Source: Syntrophobacterales bacterium (lineage in GTDB: Bacteria > Desulfobacterota > Desulfobaccia > Desulfobaccales > 0-14-0-80-60-11). Taken from it: a stretch of DNA of 12,379 nt. The notes beneath the pieces are model-generated. The model did no database searches. It had not been told where the DNA came from and saw only the letters and a program-made list of their open reading frames with translations. The position numbers and the translations under genes are program-made. This document shows, piece after piece, positions 1 through 5,969 of this stretch (position 1 is its first letter; the number at the start of each line of letters is the position of its first letter). Where the stretch lies: assembly GCA_020052215.1 (NCBI GenBank), contig JAGVPN010000331.1, positions 1 through 12,379 of the forward strand, given 5' to 3'.

Positions 1-1620
1 ATCATGCTCAAGAAGGATGAGCTGCCCCAACCCATCCTGAACCAGTTGTATATCCACACCAACATGCAGGTCACCTTTGGCATCAACCTGGTGGCCATCG
101 TCCACAACCGGCCGGAGCTCCTCAGTCTCAAGGACCTGCTGCGCCATTTCCTGGAGCACCGCCGGGAGGTGATTCTCCGGCGCACCCGCTATGAGTTGAA
201 GCAGGCGGAGGCCCGGGCCCACATCCTGGAGGGCTTCCTCATCGCCCTGGACTTCCTGGATATGGTGATCGCCATGATCCGGGCCGCGGCTAATCCGCCG
301 GAGGCCAAACAGCAGTTGATGGCCGGGCTGTTCATCCTGGCCGCCCAGCCGGGCGCCACCCTGGAGGAGACTCGGAGCCGCTACGCCCTTTCCGAGGTTC
401 AGGCCCAGGCCATCCTGGAAATGCGGCTGCAGCGCCTCACCGGCCTGGAGCGTCAGAAGATCATCAATGAGGCCGCGGAGGTCAGGGCCACCATCCAGCG
501 CCTGCTCCAGATCCTGGCGGAAGAGGCCCAGGTCAAGGCCCTCATCGCCCAGGAGTTGACGGATCTCAAGGAGCGCTTCGGCGACGGCCGGCGCACCGAA
601 ATCGTGCCCGAGGCCCAGGAGTTCACCGCCGAAGACCTGATTGCCGATGAGGAGATGGTGGTGACCATCAGCCTCCGGAGTTACATCAAGCGCACCCCCC
701 TGACCATCTACCGCAGCCAGCGCCGGGGCGGCAAGGGCCGCATGGGCATGATCACCCGGGAAAACGATTTCGTCTCCCAGCTCTATATCGCCTCCACCCA
801 CAGCTTTTTCCTGGTGTTCACCAATAAGGGCCGGGTATTCTGGCTCAAGGTCCACGAGATTCCCATCGGGTCGCCCACGGCCCAGGGCAAGGCCATCGTC
901 AACCTGCTGCCGTTCGGCGAGGGTGAAAAGTTGGCCACCATCCTGCCAGTACGGGAATTTACCCCGGGCCCCTCGCTGGTGATGGCCACCCAGCGGGGCA
1001 TCGTCAAGAAAACCGACCTGATGAACTTCCAGCGGCCCCGGAGCGCCGGCATCATCGCCCTGAGCCTGGACGCCGAGGACGAGCTGGTGAGTGCGGCCCT
1101 GAGCGAACCGGACCAGAGTATCGTCATCGGCACCCGCTTCGGCAAGATCATCCGCTTCCCCTCGGCGGAGGTGCGGGACATGGGCCGGACCGCCCGGGGC
1201 GTCAAGGGTATGGAAGTGGCCCCGGAGGACCGGGTGGTGGGTATGGAAGTGCTGCGTCCCGGCGGCACCATCCTCACGGTGACGGAGCGGGGCTTCGGCA
1301 AGCGCACCGACCCGAAGAAATACCCGGAGCACCACCGGAAGGGGCAGGGGGTCAGGGGCCTGGTCATCACCAAGCGCAACGGCCCCATCATGGCCATCCT
1401 CCAGGTGAACGAAGACGATGAAATCATGCTGGTCACCGACGGCGGCAAGATCTTGCGCATGATCGCCAAAGGGGTCTCTTTGATCGGCCGGGTCACCCAG
1501 GGAGTCAAACTCATGGACCTGGAGGCGGAAGAAAGGATAGTAAGCCTGGCCAAGGTGGCGGAAAAAAGTGATGACGGCGAACCAGAACCACAACCCGAGC
1601 CCGATCTTGGCATCTCCTGA
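1..1620 (+). CDS. gyrA: DNA gyrase subunit A, C-terminal part (5' end outside window)
   Basis: Subunit A of DNA gyrase, the type II topoisomerase that introduces negative supercoils using ATP; A carries the DNA cleavage-religation and DNA-wrapping parts. The reading frame is open from base 1, so the gene begins upstream and lacks its winged-helix and catalytic Tyr region here. The visible part starts near the tower/coiled-coil segment (LNQLYIHTNMQVTFGINLVA, about residue 325 in E. coli numbering by recall). It continues through the long coiled coil (HRREVILRRTRYEL) into the six-bladed beta-pinwheel. The GyrA box QRRGGKG lies at bases 718-738; its presence separates gyrase A from ParC and is needed for DNA wrapping. 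Repeated blade motifs (RGIVKKTDL, FGKIIRFP, RGFGKRT, GGKILRM) follow. The protein ends in a short acidic, Pro-rich tail, which overlaps the start of gpsA by 53 bases. Identification is very secure. Confidence 0.97.
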   Translation: MMLKKDELPQPILNQLYIHTNMQVTFGINLVAIVHNRPELLSLKDLLRHFLEHRREVILRRTRYELKQAEARAHILEGFLIALDFLDMVIAMIRAAANPPEAKQQLMAGLFILAAQPGATLEETRSRYALSEVQAQAILEMRLQRLTGLERQKIINEAAEVRATIQRLLQILAEEAQVKALIAQELTDLKERFGDGRRTEIVPEAQEFTAEDLIADEEMVVTISLRSYIKRTPLTIYRSQRRGGKGRMGMITRENDFVSQLYIASTHSFFLVFTNKGRVFWLKVHEIPIGSPTAQGKAIVNLLPFGEGEKLATILPVREFTPGPSLVMATQRGIVKKTDLMNFQRPRSAGIIALSLDAEDELVSAALSEPDQSIVIGTRFGKIIRFPSAEVRDMGRTARGVKGMEVAPEDRVVGMEVLRPGGTILTVTERGFGKRTDPKKYPEHHRKGQGVRGLVITKRNGPIMAILQVNEDDEIMLVTDGGKILRMIAKGVSLIGRVTQGVKLMDLEAEERIVSLAKVAEKSDDGEPEPQPEPDLGIS

Positions 1621-2638
1621 ACCCAAGCCCATCGCGGTGATCGGCGCCGGCGGTTGGGGTACCACCCTGGCCCAGCTCCTGGCAGAAAAGGGGAAGGACG
1701 TCCGCCTGTGGGTCAGGGAACCGCTCGTCTGCGAGGGCCTGCGCCGAGACCGGATTAACCACACCTTTCTCCCGGGGATACGGCTCTCGCCCCGGATCAC
1801 CTTCACCCAGGAATTCCCCGCGGCCCTAAACGGCGCCGGGCTGGTCCTGATGGTGGTGCCCTCCCACGGGTTCCGCCAGGTCTTGCGGGACCTAAAGCCG
1901 CATTGGCCCCCGGGAGCCGTGCTGGCCAGCGCCACCAAGGGCATGGAGATCGACTCGCTCCTCACCATGGAAGGGGTGGTGCGGGAAGAAATGGGGGCGG
2001 AGGCGCCCTACGCGGTGCTGGCCGGTCCCAGTTTCGCCCGGGAAGTGGCCCAGAAGCAGCCCACCGCGGTGACCGTCGCCTCCCGGCAGCGGGAGATCGC
2101 CCACTTCCTCCAGCGGGTCTTTTCCGCCCCTTATTTCCGGGTGTACACTTCCCACGATGTCACCGGCCTGGAATTGGGGGGGGCCCTGAAGAACACCTTT
2201 GCCATCGGCACCGGCATACTTTCAGGCATGGGCCTGGGAGACAATCCCCGAGCAGCGCTCATCACCCGGGGTTTGGCCGAAATGGTCCGCCTGGGGGCGC
2301 GGCTGGGCGCCAATCCCATGACCCTCACCGGCCTGGCGGGCCTGGGCGACCTGATCCTCACCTGCACCGGCAGCCAGAGCCGCAATTTCCAGGTGGGAGT
2401 GAAATTGGGCCAGGGCGTCCCCCTGGACCAGATCCTGGCCGGCATGGCCATGGTGGCGGAAGGGGTCAAAACTTCCCGGGCCGTCTCCCTCCTGGCGGCG
2501 CGCCTGGGAGTGGAGATGCCGCTGGTGACCGCCACTTACAAGATCCTCTATGAAAATCTCGCCCCCAAGGAGGCCATCAAAAAGTTGATGGCCCGGGAAC
2601 TGAAAGATGAGATGGAGGCCATGACCGAAACCTGGTGA
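1568..2638 (+). CDS. gpsA: NAD(P)-dependent glycerol-3-phosphate dehydrogenase
   Basis: Cytosolic enzyme that reduces dihydroxyacetone phosphate to sn-glycerol 3-phosphate, the backbone precursor of membrane phospholipids. An N-terminal Rossmann fold shows GAGGWG at residues 26-31. The family motifs SATKG (121-125) and AGPSFAREV (152-160) follow, then LGGALKN with the catalytic Lys at 208, and the C-terminal GDLILTCTGSQSRN block starting at 260. At 356 residues it is slightly longer than usual (about 330-340) because of a low-complexity N-terminus. The start is GTG at 1568 or the adjacent ATG at 1571; an AAGGTGG purine stretch at about 1551-1557 fits either. A TTG at 1607 is the only later candidate and has no Shine-Dalgarno sequence. 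The first 53 bases lie inside the gyrA tail, so the two genes are probably cotranscribed and may be translationally coupled. Identification is secure; the exact start is less so. Confidence 0.96.
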   Translation: MMTANQNHNPSPILASPEPKPIAVIGAGGWGTTLAQLLAEKGKDVRLWVREPLVCEGLRRDRINHTFLPGIRLSPRITFTQEFPAALNGAGLVLMVVPSHGFRQVLRDLKPHWPPGAVLASATKGMEIDSLLTMEGVVREEMGAEAPYAVLAGPSFAREVAQKQPTAVTVASRQREIAHFLQRVFSAPYFRVYTSHDVTGLELGGALKNTFAIGTGILSGMGLGDNPRAALITRGLAEMVRLGARLGANPMTLTGLAGLGDLILTCTGSQSRNFQVGVKLGQGVPLDQILAGMAMVAEGVKTSRAVSLLAARLGVEMPLVTATYKILYENLAPKEAIKKLMARELKDEMEAMTETW

Positions 2639-2686
2639 AATTTGCCTCTTGAGTTCACCGGGGGGAACGGTTTAAGATAACCCTTA

Positions 2687-2720
2687 AGCTATCAGCGGTC
2701 AGCTTTCAGCTATCAGCTTA
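2687..2720 (+). repeat. CAGCTTTCAGC-family repeat, copy 1 (outer left arm)
   Basis: Contains CAGCTTTCAGCTATCAGC with a further ATCAGCGGTCAGC unit before it. The copy at 2970-3003 is inverted relative to it, and the copy at 4403-4427 has the same orientation. Internally it consists of short, variable TCAGC-spaced units. Confidence 0.75.
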
Positions 2721-2969
2721 ATGAAGAAATTCAGGAAGATATGATAGGGGATACGGTCGACCATTTTTACATCCGAATCACATATAGCGTTTGCCCTTAA
2801 TTCTTTGCGCTTGGAGGGTCTTAAATCCCCCTAAAGCCCCCTTGTTCAAAGGGGGACTTTAACAGTAATTACTTATAGTTCCCCCCTTTTCTAAAGGGGG
2901 GTTAGGGGGGATTAGAATGATTCCGCTACCGGAAAATACTTTTGGCAAACGCTATAACTGTTTGTTTTT

Positions 2970-3003
2970 GCTGAAAGCTGATAGCTGAAGGCTGAAAGCT
3001 GAA
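2970..3003 (-). repeat. CAGCTTTCAGC-family repeat, copy 2 (inverted)
   Basis: GCTGAAAGCTGATAGCTGAA followed by GGCTGAAAGCTGAAC, the reverse complement of the copy-1 type. It ends only 10 bases before the Shine-Dalgarno sequence of the phosphofructokinase gene, so it will be in or beside that mRNA leader. Confidence 0.75.
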
Positions 3004-3027
3004 CGCTTACCATGGGGGAGTGCCACG

Positions 3028-4398
3028 ATGACGGGAAAACCCGCTGGCAAGACAGCCGCGCAGAATTTCGAAGCTTTCGACACCGAGATCCCCACTTTGG
3101 GCCAGGCCAAGGTGCCAACCCCGATCCAGAAATATGCCATGGTGGACCGCCAAGGCCGGGTCCTGGAAAAGAGCTTTGTCTCAGACACGGACCGGGTCGC
3201 GGTCCATGATTCCCTGAACTATCTGAAGAGCCTGGCCCCGGGAGAGGCGCCCCTGGCCATGGAGTTGGCCGGCCCCCGGTCACAGATCTACTTCGATCCT
3301 TCCAAGGTGCACTGCGCCGTCGTTACCTGCGGCGGCCTGTGCCCCGGCACCAACGATGTCATCCGGGCCATCGTCCTGGAGCTCTATCACCTTTACGGGG
3401 TGCGGCATATTTACGGGATACGCTACGGCTTTCAAGGGTTTATCCCCAAGTACGGCCACGACCTGATGGACCTCACCCCTGAGGCGGTGGCCAACATCCA
3501 TATTTTCGGGGGCACGGTGCTGTCCACCTCCCGGGGTCCCCAGGACACGGGCGAGATCGTGGACGCCCTGGACCGCATCAATATCCGCATCCTGTTCCTT
3601 ATCGGCGGCGACGGAACCCTGAGGGCGGCCTCGGAGATCTGCAAAGAAATCTCCCGCCGGGAATTGCGCATCGGCGTCATCGTCATTCCCAAGACCATTG
3701 ATAATGATATCGCCCTGGTGAGCCGCTCCTTCGGGTTCGACACCGCGGTGGAAGTGGCCACCGAAGCCATCCACGCGGCCCATACCGAGGCCATCGGCTC
3801 CCCCAACGGCATCGGCCTGGTAAAGCTCATGGGCCGGTTTTCCGGGTTCATCGCCGCCACCGCCACCCTGGCCCTGCGGGAGGTCAATTATGTCCTGATC
3901 CCCGAATCCGACTTCGATCTGCACGGCGAGGGCGGTCTGCTTGCCAACCTGGAAGAACGCTTGAAGCAGCGGCGTCATGCCCTTGTCGTGGTGGCCGAGG
4001 GCGCCGGGGAACGGTATTTTACGGAGGAAAACCGGGAGCGAGACCCCTCGGGCAATCTCAAGCCCGGAAATATCGGGCACTTTCTCCAGGATGAGATCAA
4101 AGTTTACTTTAAACAACGGGACCTGGAGGTCAACCTGAAGTATATCGACCCCAGCTACCTGATCCGCAGCCGGCCGGCCAACTATAACGACCGCATCTAC
4201 TGCGGCTTTTTGGGTCAGAACGCGGTCCACGCCGGCATGGCCGGCAAGACCGCCATGCTGGTGAGCCGCTGGCACAGCCATTATGTGCACATTCCCATCC
4301 AGGCGGCGGTGGATCGGCGCAAGGAGGTGGAACTGGACTCCCCCCTGTGGCGCAGCGTCATTGAATCCACCGGCCAGCCGCCTTTGAAGAACTTATGA
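3028..4398 (+). CDS. 6-phosphofructokinase, long plant/spirochete-like type
   Basis: Phosphorylates fructose 6-phosphate to fructose 1,6-bisphosphate, the committed step of glycolysis, in the cytosol. Family motifs in order are GGLCPGTND at 102-110, YGIRYGFQGF at 129-138, IGGDGT at 192-197, PKTIDND at 221-227 (catalytic Asp 225), SFGFDTA at 234-240 and LVKLMGRFSGFIA at 264-276. At 456 residues, with an N-terminal extension of about 90, it belongs to the long group typified by plant, trypanosome and some bacterial enzymes rather than the 320-residue E. coli PfkA. Gly 196 (E. coli Gly104) favours ATP as donor, whereas classic pyrophosphate enzymes carry Asp. Lys 222 (E. coli Gly124) is found in pyrophosphate enzymes and in the plant-like ATP group. 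I therefore favour ATP, but the donor is inferred. The ATG at 3028 has a good GGGGGAG Shine-Dalgarno sequence at 3014-3020. Confidence 0.93.
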   Translation: MTGKPAGKTAAQNFEAFDTEIPTLGQAKVPTPIQKYAMVDRQGRVLEKSFVSDTDRVAVHDSLNYLKSLAPGEAPLAMELAGPRSQIYFDPSKVHCAVVTCGGLCPGTNDVIRAIVLELYHLYGVRHIYGIRYGFQGFIPKYGHDLMDLTPEAVANIHIFGGTVLSTSRGPQDTGEIVDALDRINIRILFLIGGDGTLRAASEICKEISRRELRIGVIVIPKTIDNDIALVSRSFGFDTAVEVATEAIHAAHTEAIGSPNGIGLVKLMGRFSGFIAATATLALREVNYVLIPESDFDLHGEGGLLANLEERLKQRRHALVVVAEGAGERYFTEENRERDPSGNLKPGNIGHFLQDEIKVYFKQRDLEVNLKYIDPSYLIRSRPANYNDRIYCGFLGQNAVHAGMAGKTAMLVSRWHSHYVHIPIQAAVDRRKEVELDSPLWRSVIESTGQPPLKNL

Positions 4399-4402
4399 AA
4401 GA

Positions 4403-4427
4403 AGCTGTCAGCTTTCAGCTATCAGCC
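4403..4427 (+). repeat. CAGCTTTCAGC-family repeat, copy 3
   Basis: Starts four bases after the phosphofructokinase stop codon. CAGCTTTCAGCTATCAGC is identical to the core of copy 1 (2703-2717 region) and in the same orientation. The phosphofructokinase gene is thus bracketed by copies 2 and 3, which are inverted to each other. Confidence 0.75.
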
Positions 4428-4470
4428 AAGGACTAAAAACTGGGGTAGACGACCGAGTTTAGGATAAGTG

Positions 4471-4490
4471 TAGGGTGGGCACTGCCCACC
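4471..4490 (+). repeat. TAGGGTG hairpin repeat, copy A
   Basis: TAGGGTGGGCACTGCCCACC forms a perfect 7-bp stem (4474-4480 with 4484-4490) around a 3-base loop. An inverted relative lies at 5048-5067, on the other side of the YkgJ-family gene, and a decayed same-strand copy at 5005-5021. The rest of the 4399-4585 gap holds two weaker palindromes (GGCC pair at 4504-4517; CGGGC/GCCCG at 4548-4563) and no gene. Confidence 0.7.
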
Positions 4491-4585
4491 GCCTCATCTA
4501 TGCGGCCTGGGACGGCCGTTCTGGCAAAAGAAATCTTTGAAGTGGAACGGGCCTCCGTGCCCGCCAGGCGTTAACCTATTTAAAA

Positions 4586-4996
4586 ATGGCTGAAAAACTC
4601 GAAAAATCAACCGTCTTCCAATGCCAACAGTGCGGCGACTGCTGCGTCGGCCGCGGCGGCATCTTTGTCAAACCCGGCGAGGTGGAGGCCATGGCCGCGC
4701 TGCTGGAACTCCACGTGGCGGAGTTCCGCCGCCGCTTTATCGAGGACTCGGCCCTGGGCCACCGCCTCACCGTGGCCGACGGGGTCTGCGTCTTCTTGAT
4801 GCCGGGCAACCTCTGCCGGGTGCACCCGGTGAAACCCTTTATCTGCCGCCAATGGCCTTTTTTCCCGGCCCTGCTGGTGGACCCGGACGAACTGGAGCAC
4901 GCCAAAGGCGCCTGCCCGGGCCTCAACCCGGACTGCGCCCACGAGGACTTTGTGGAGGCGGCGCTGAATCATGCCAGGAAACAAAACGTCTCTTGA
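4586..4996 (+). CDS. YkgJ-family cysteine cluster protein
   Basis: Small protein of the YkgJ/UPF0153 family (PF03692), thought to bind zinc or an iron-sulfur cluster; the biochemical role is not established. The diagnostic N-terminal cluster is CQQCGDCC, with Cys at 13, 16, 19 and 20. Further conserved positions follow: Cys68 (GVCVF), Cys77 and His80 (CRVHPVKP), Cys87 (ICRQWPF), and Cys110 and Cys117 near the end. CRVHPVKPFICRQWP is the second typical block of the family. The length of 136 residues is normal, with no signal peptide or membrane segment. The ATG at 4586 sits in TTTAAAAATGG without a recognisable Shine-Dalgarno sequence, and no better start exists before the cluster. The gene is isolated between repeat hairpins, so its neighbours say little about its job. 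Confidence 0.9.
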   Translation: MAEKLEKSTVFQCQQCGDCCVGRGGIFVKPGEVEAMAALLELHVAEFRRRFIEDSALGHRLTVADGVCVFLMPGNLCRVHPVKPFICRQWPFFPALLVDPDELEHAKGACPGLNPDCAHEDFVEAALNHARKQNVS

Positions 4997-5004
4997 GTCA
5001 TGAA

Positions 5005-5021
5005 GGGGGGCGCTGCCCACC
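5005..5021 (+). repeat. Decayed TAGGGTG-type hairpin repeat
   Basis: AGGGGGGCGCTGCCCACC-like stretch just after the YkgJ-family gene. It resembles 4473-4490 with one base missing and a G for T, so the stem is imperfect. Weak on its own, it is listed because two better copies flank it. Confidence 0.45.
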
Positions 5022-5047
5022 TATTTTGAACCTGGAGATATCTTAAT

Positions 5048-5067
5048 GGTGCGCAGAGCGCACCCTA
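5048..5067 (-). repeat. TAGGGTG hairpin repeat, copy B (inverted)
   Basis: GGTGCGCAGAGCGCACCCTA forms a perfect 7-bp stem (5048-5054 with 5058-5064) with an AGA loop. Read on the minus strand it matches 4471-4490 at 17 of 20 positions. Two of the three differences are the two partners of one stem pair (G-C versus C-G), and the third is in the loop. Confidence 0.75.
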
Positions 5068-5074
5068 CATAAAA

Positions 5075-5854
5075 ATGGAGCAATCAGGGTCGATGAGAAA
5101 ATATCTGTTCAGGATTATTCTATCCCTGGCCGCGCTGGGCCTGCTGCTGGGAACCGCCGGCGCCACGCCGGAGCAAGACGCCAAAGAGGCCTTTGAGCAA
5201 GGCGTGGCCGCCCTGACCCAGGGCAATCCCACCCTGGCCGTGGAGAAATTCACTGCGGCCTTAAAAATTGACCCAAAGCTGCTGGAGGCTTACGTCAACC
5301 GGGGCATTGCCGAAATGAGCCTGTCCCTCTGGGCCGACGCGGTGGGCGATTTCGATCAGGCCCTGGAGCTGAACCAGAAATCCCCCGAGGCCCTCTATAA
5401 CCGGGGACTGGCCTACAGCCGCCAGGGGGTGTTCGACAAGGCCCTGGCGGACTACACCCAGGCCGCCAAATTCGCCCCCAAGGACTGGCAGATCTTCTAC
5501 AACCGGGGCAACACCTACCTTGACATGAAAAAGGCTAAGGAGGCCCTCAAGGATTATAACCTGGCCCTGAAACTGCACCCCCAGGCGCCGGAGATCCTGC
5601 ACAACCGGAGCCTGGCCTATCTGGCCTTGGAGAAACCGGAGCCGGCCCTGGCCGACGCCGATAAGGTGATCCAGCTCAAGGCCGACTATGCCCGGGCCTA
5701 CTATAGCCGGGCGCAGGCCCTGGAAAAACTGGGCCACAAGTACGAGGCCCTGGCCGCCTACCGCCACTTTCTGAACACCGGCGACCCCGACGCCGACGCC
5801 TCTCTGCTCCAGAAGACTTTGGAACGGATTAAGGCTTTGGAGGCGAGCAAATGA
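5075..5854 (+). CDS. Exported tetratricopeptide repeat (TPR) protein
   Basis: Protein of about 250 residues made of an N-terminal export signal and six consecutive TPR units, a helical scaffold for protein-protein contacts; no enzymatic domain is visible. The signal has basic residues (RKYLFR), a hydrophobic core (IILSLAALGLLLG) and a likely cleavage site after GATA-type residues near TAGA/TPEQ. The protein should therefore be periplasmic. TPR units start around residues 39, 73, 107, 141, 175 and 209, recognised by recurring YNRGLAY, ALADY and ALKLHPQAPE-like spacing. Two starts are possible: ATG at 5075, which lies directly against repeat copy B with no Shine-Dalgarno sequence, and ATG at 5093, which gives a more typical signal peptide (MRKYLFR) with GGAG at 5077-5080. 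I prefer 5093 but give the longer form. Partners are unknown. Confidence 0.88.
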   Translation: MEQSGSMRKYLFRIILSLAALGLLLGTAGATPEQDAKEAFEQGVAALTQGNPTLAVEKFTAALKIDPKLLEAYVNRGIAEMSLSLWADAVGDFDQALELNQKSPEALYNRGLAYSRQGVFDKALADYTQAAKFAPKDWQIFYNRGNTYLDMKKAKEALKDYNLALKLHPQAPEILHNRSLAYLALEKPEPALADADKVIQLKADYARAYYSRAQALEKLGHKYEALAAYRHFLNTGDPDADASLLQKTLERIKALEASK

Positions 5855-5856
5855 TA

Positions 5857-5887
5857 AGCAGTTAGCTTTCAGCAGTCAGCCATCAGC
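5857..5887 (+). repeat. CAGCTTTCAGC-family repeat, variant copy 4
   Basis: AGCAGTTAGCTTTCAGCAGT followed by CAGCCATCAGC, beginning two bases after the TPR-gene stop codon. It resembles copies 1 and 3 but is more diverged. Its first ten bases, AGCAGTTAGC, are the reverse complement of GCTAACTGCT at 5953-5962, so it can pair with the heptamer array before metG. Confidence 0.6.
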
Positions 5888-5931
5888 AAAAAATCCTTTC
5901 CTAAGCCAAGGATTGATTAATTAAACTGATT

Positions 5932-5966
5932 GCTAACTGCTAACTGCTAACTGCTAACTGCTGAAT
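5932..5966 (+). repeat. Tandem heptamer array GCTAACT x4 ahead of metG
   Basis: Four perfect GCTAACT units at 5932-5938, 5939-5945, 5946-5952 and 5953-5959, followed by a diverged unit GCTGAAT. The array ends three bases before the metG ATG, taking up the place where a Shine-Dalgarno sequence would be expected. Confidence 0.85.
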
Positions 5967-5969
5967 AAC

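Larger units (their letters stand above)
2639..3027. repeat. 389-base gene-free gap built of nested inverted repeats
   Basis: No gene is supported here. The gap holds three concentric inverted-repeat pairs. The outer arms, built of CAGCTTTCAGCTATCAGC-like units, lie at 2687-2720 and, inverted, at 2970-3003. The middle arms are a perfect 13-bp match, TATAGCGTTTGCC at 2783-2795 and its complement at 2944-2956. The inner arms are C-rich and G-rich, AATCCCCCTAAAGCCCCC-like at about 2823-2860 and its inverted counterpart at about 2880-2912. The whole could fold into one long cruciform or RNA hairpin. There is no transposase and I see no target-site duplication. No strong terminator for gpsA or promoter for the next gene stands out. 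Confidence 0.8.

Noticed and set aside
2650..2672. Intrinsic terminator after gpsA (GTTC...GAAC)
   Set aside because: The stem is only four or five pairs with a G-run in the loop, and only a short T-run follows.
2639..3027. Insertion sequence in the gpsA-pfk gap
   Set aside because: No transposase fragment in any frame and no target-site duplication seen; at most a non-autonomous or repeat-derived element.
3280..4290. Long open frame of 336 codons on the minus strand opposite the phosphofructokinase gene
   Set aside because: It is complementary to a gene with complete family motifs, has a skewed Gly/Asp/Val-rich composition and shows no recognisable domain; it is a shadow typical of GC-rich DNA.
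5932..5966. CRISPR-like array at the heptamer repeats
   Set aside because: Units are 7 bases with no spacers between them; this is a simple tandem repeat.
5855..5969. T-box leader for metG
   Set aside because: The gap is too short and repeat-filled; no T-box core sequence or terminator is seen.
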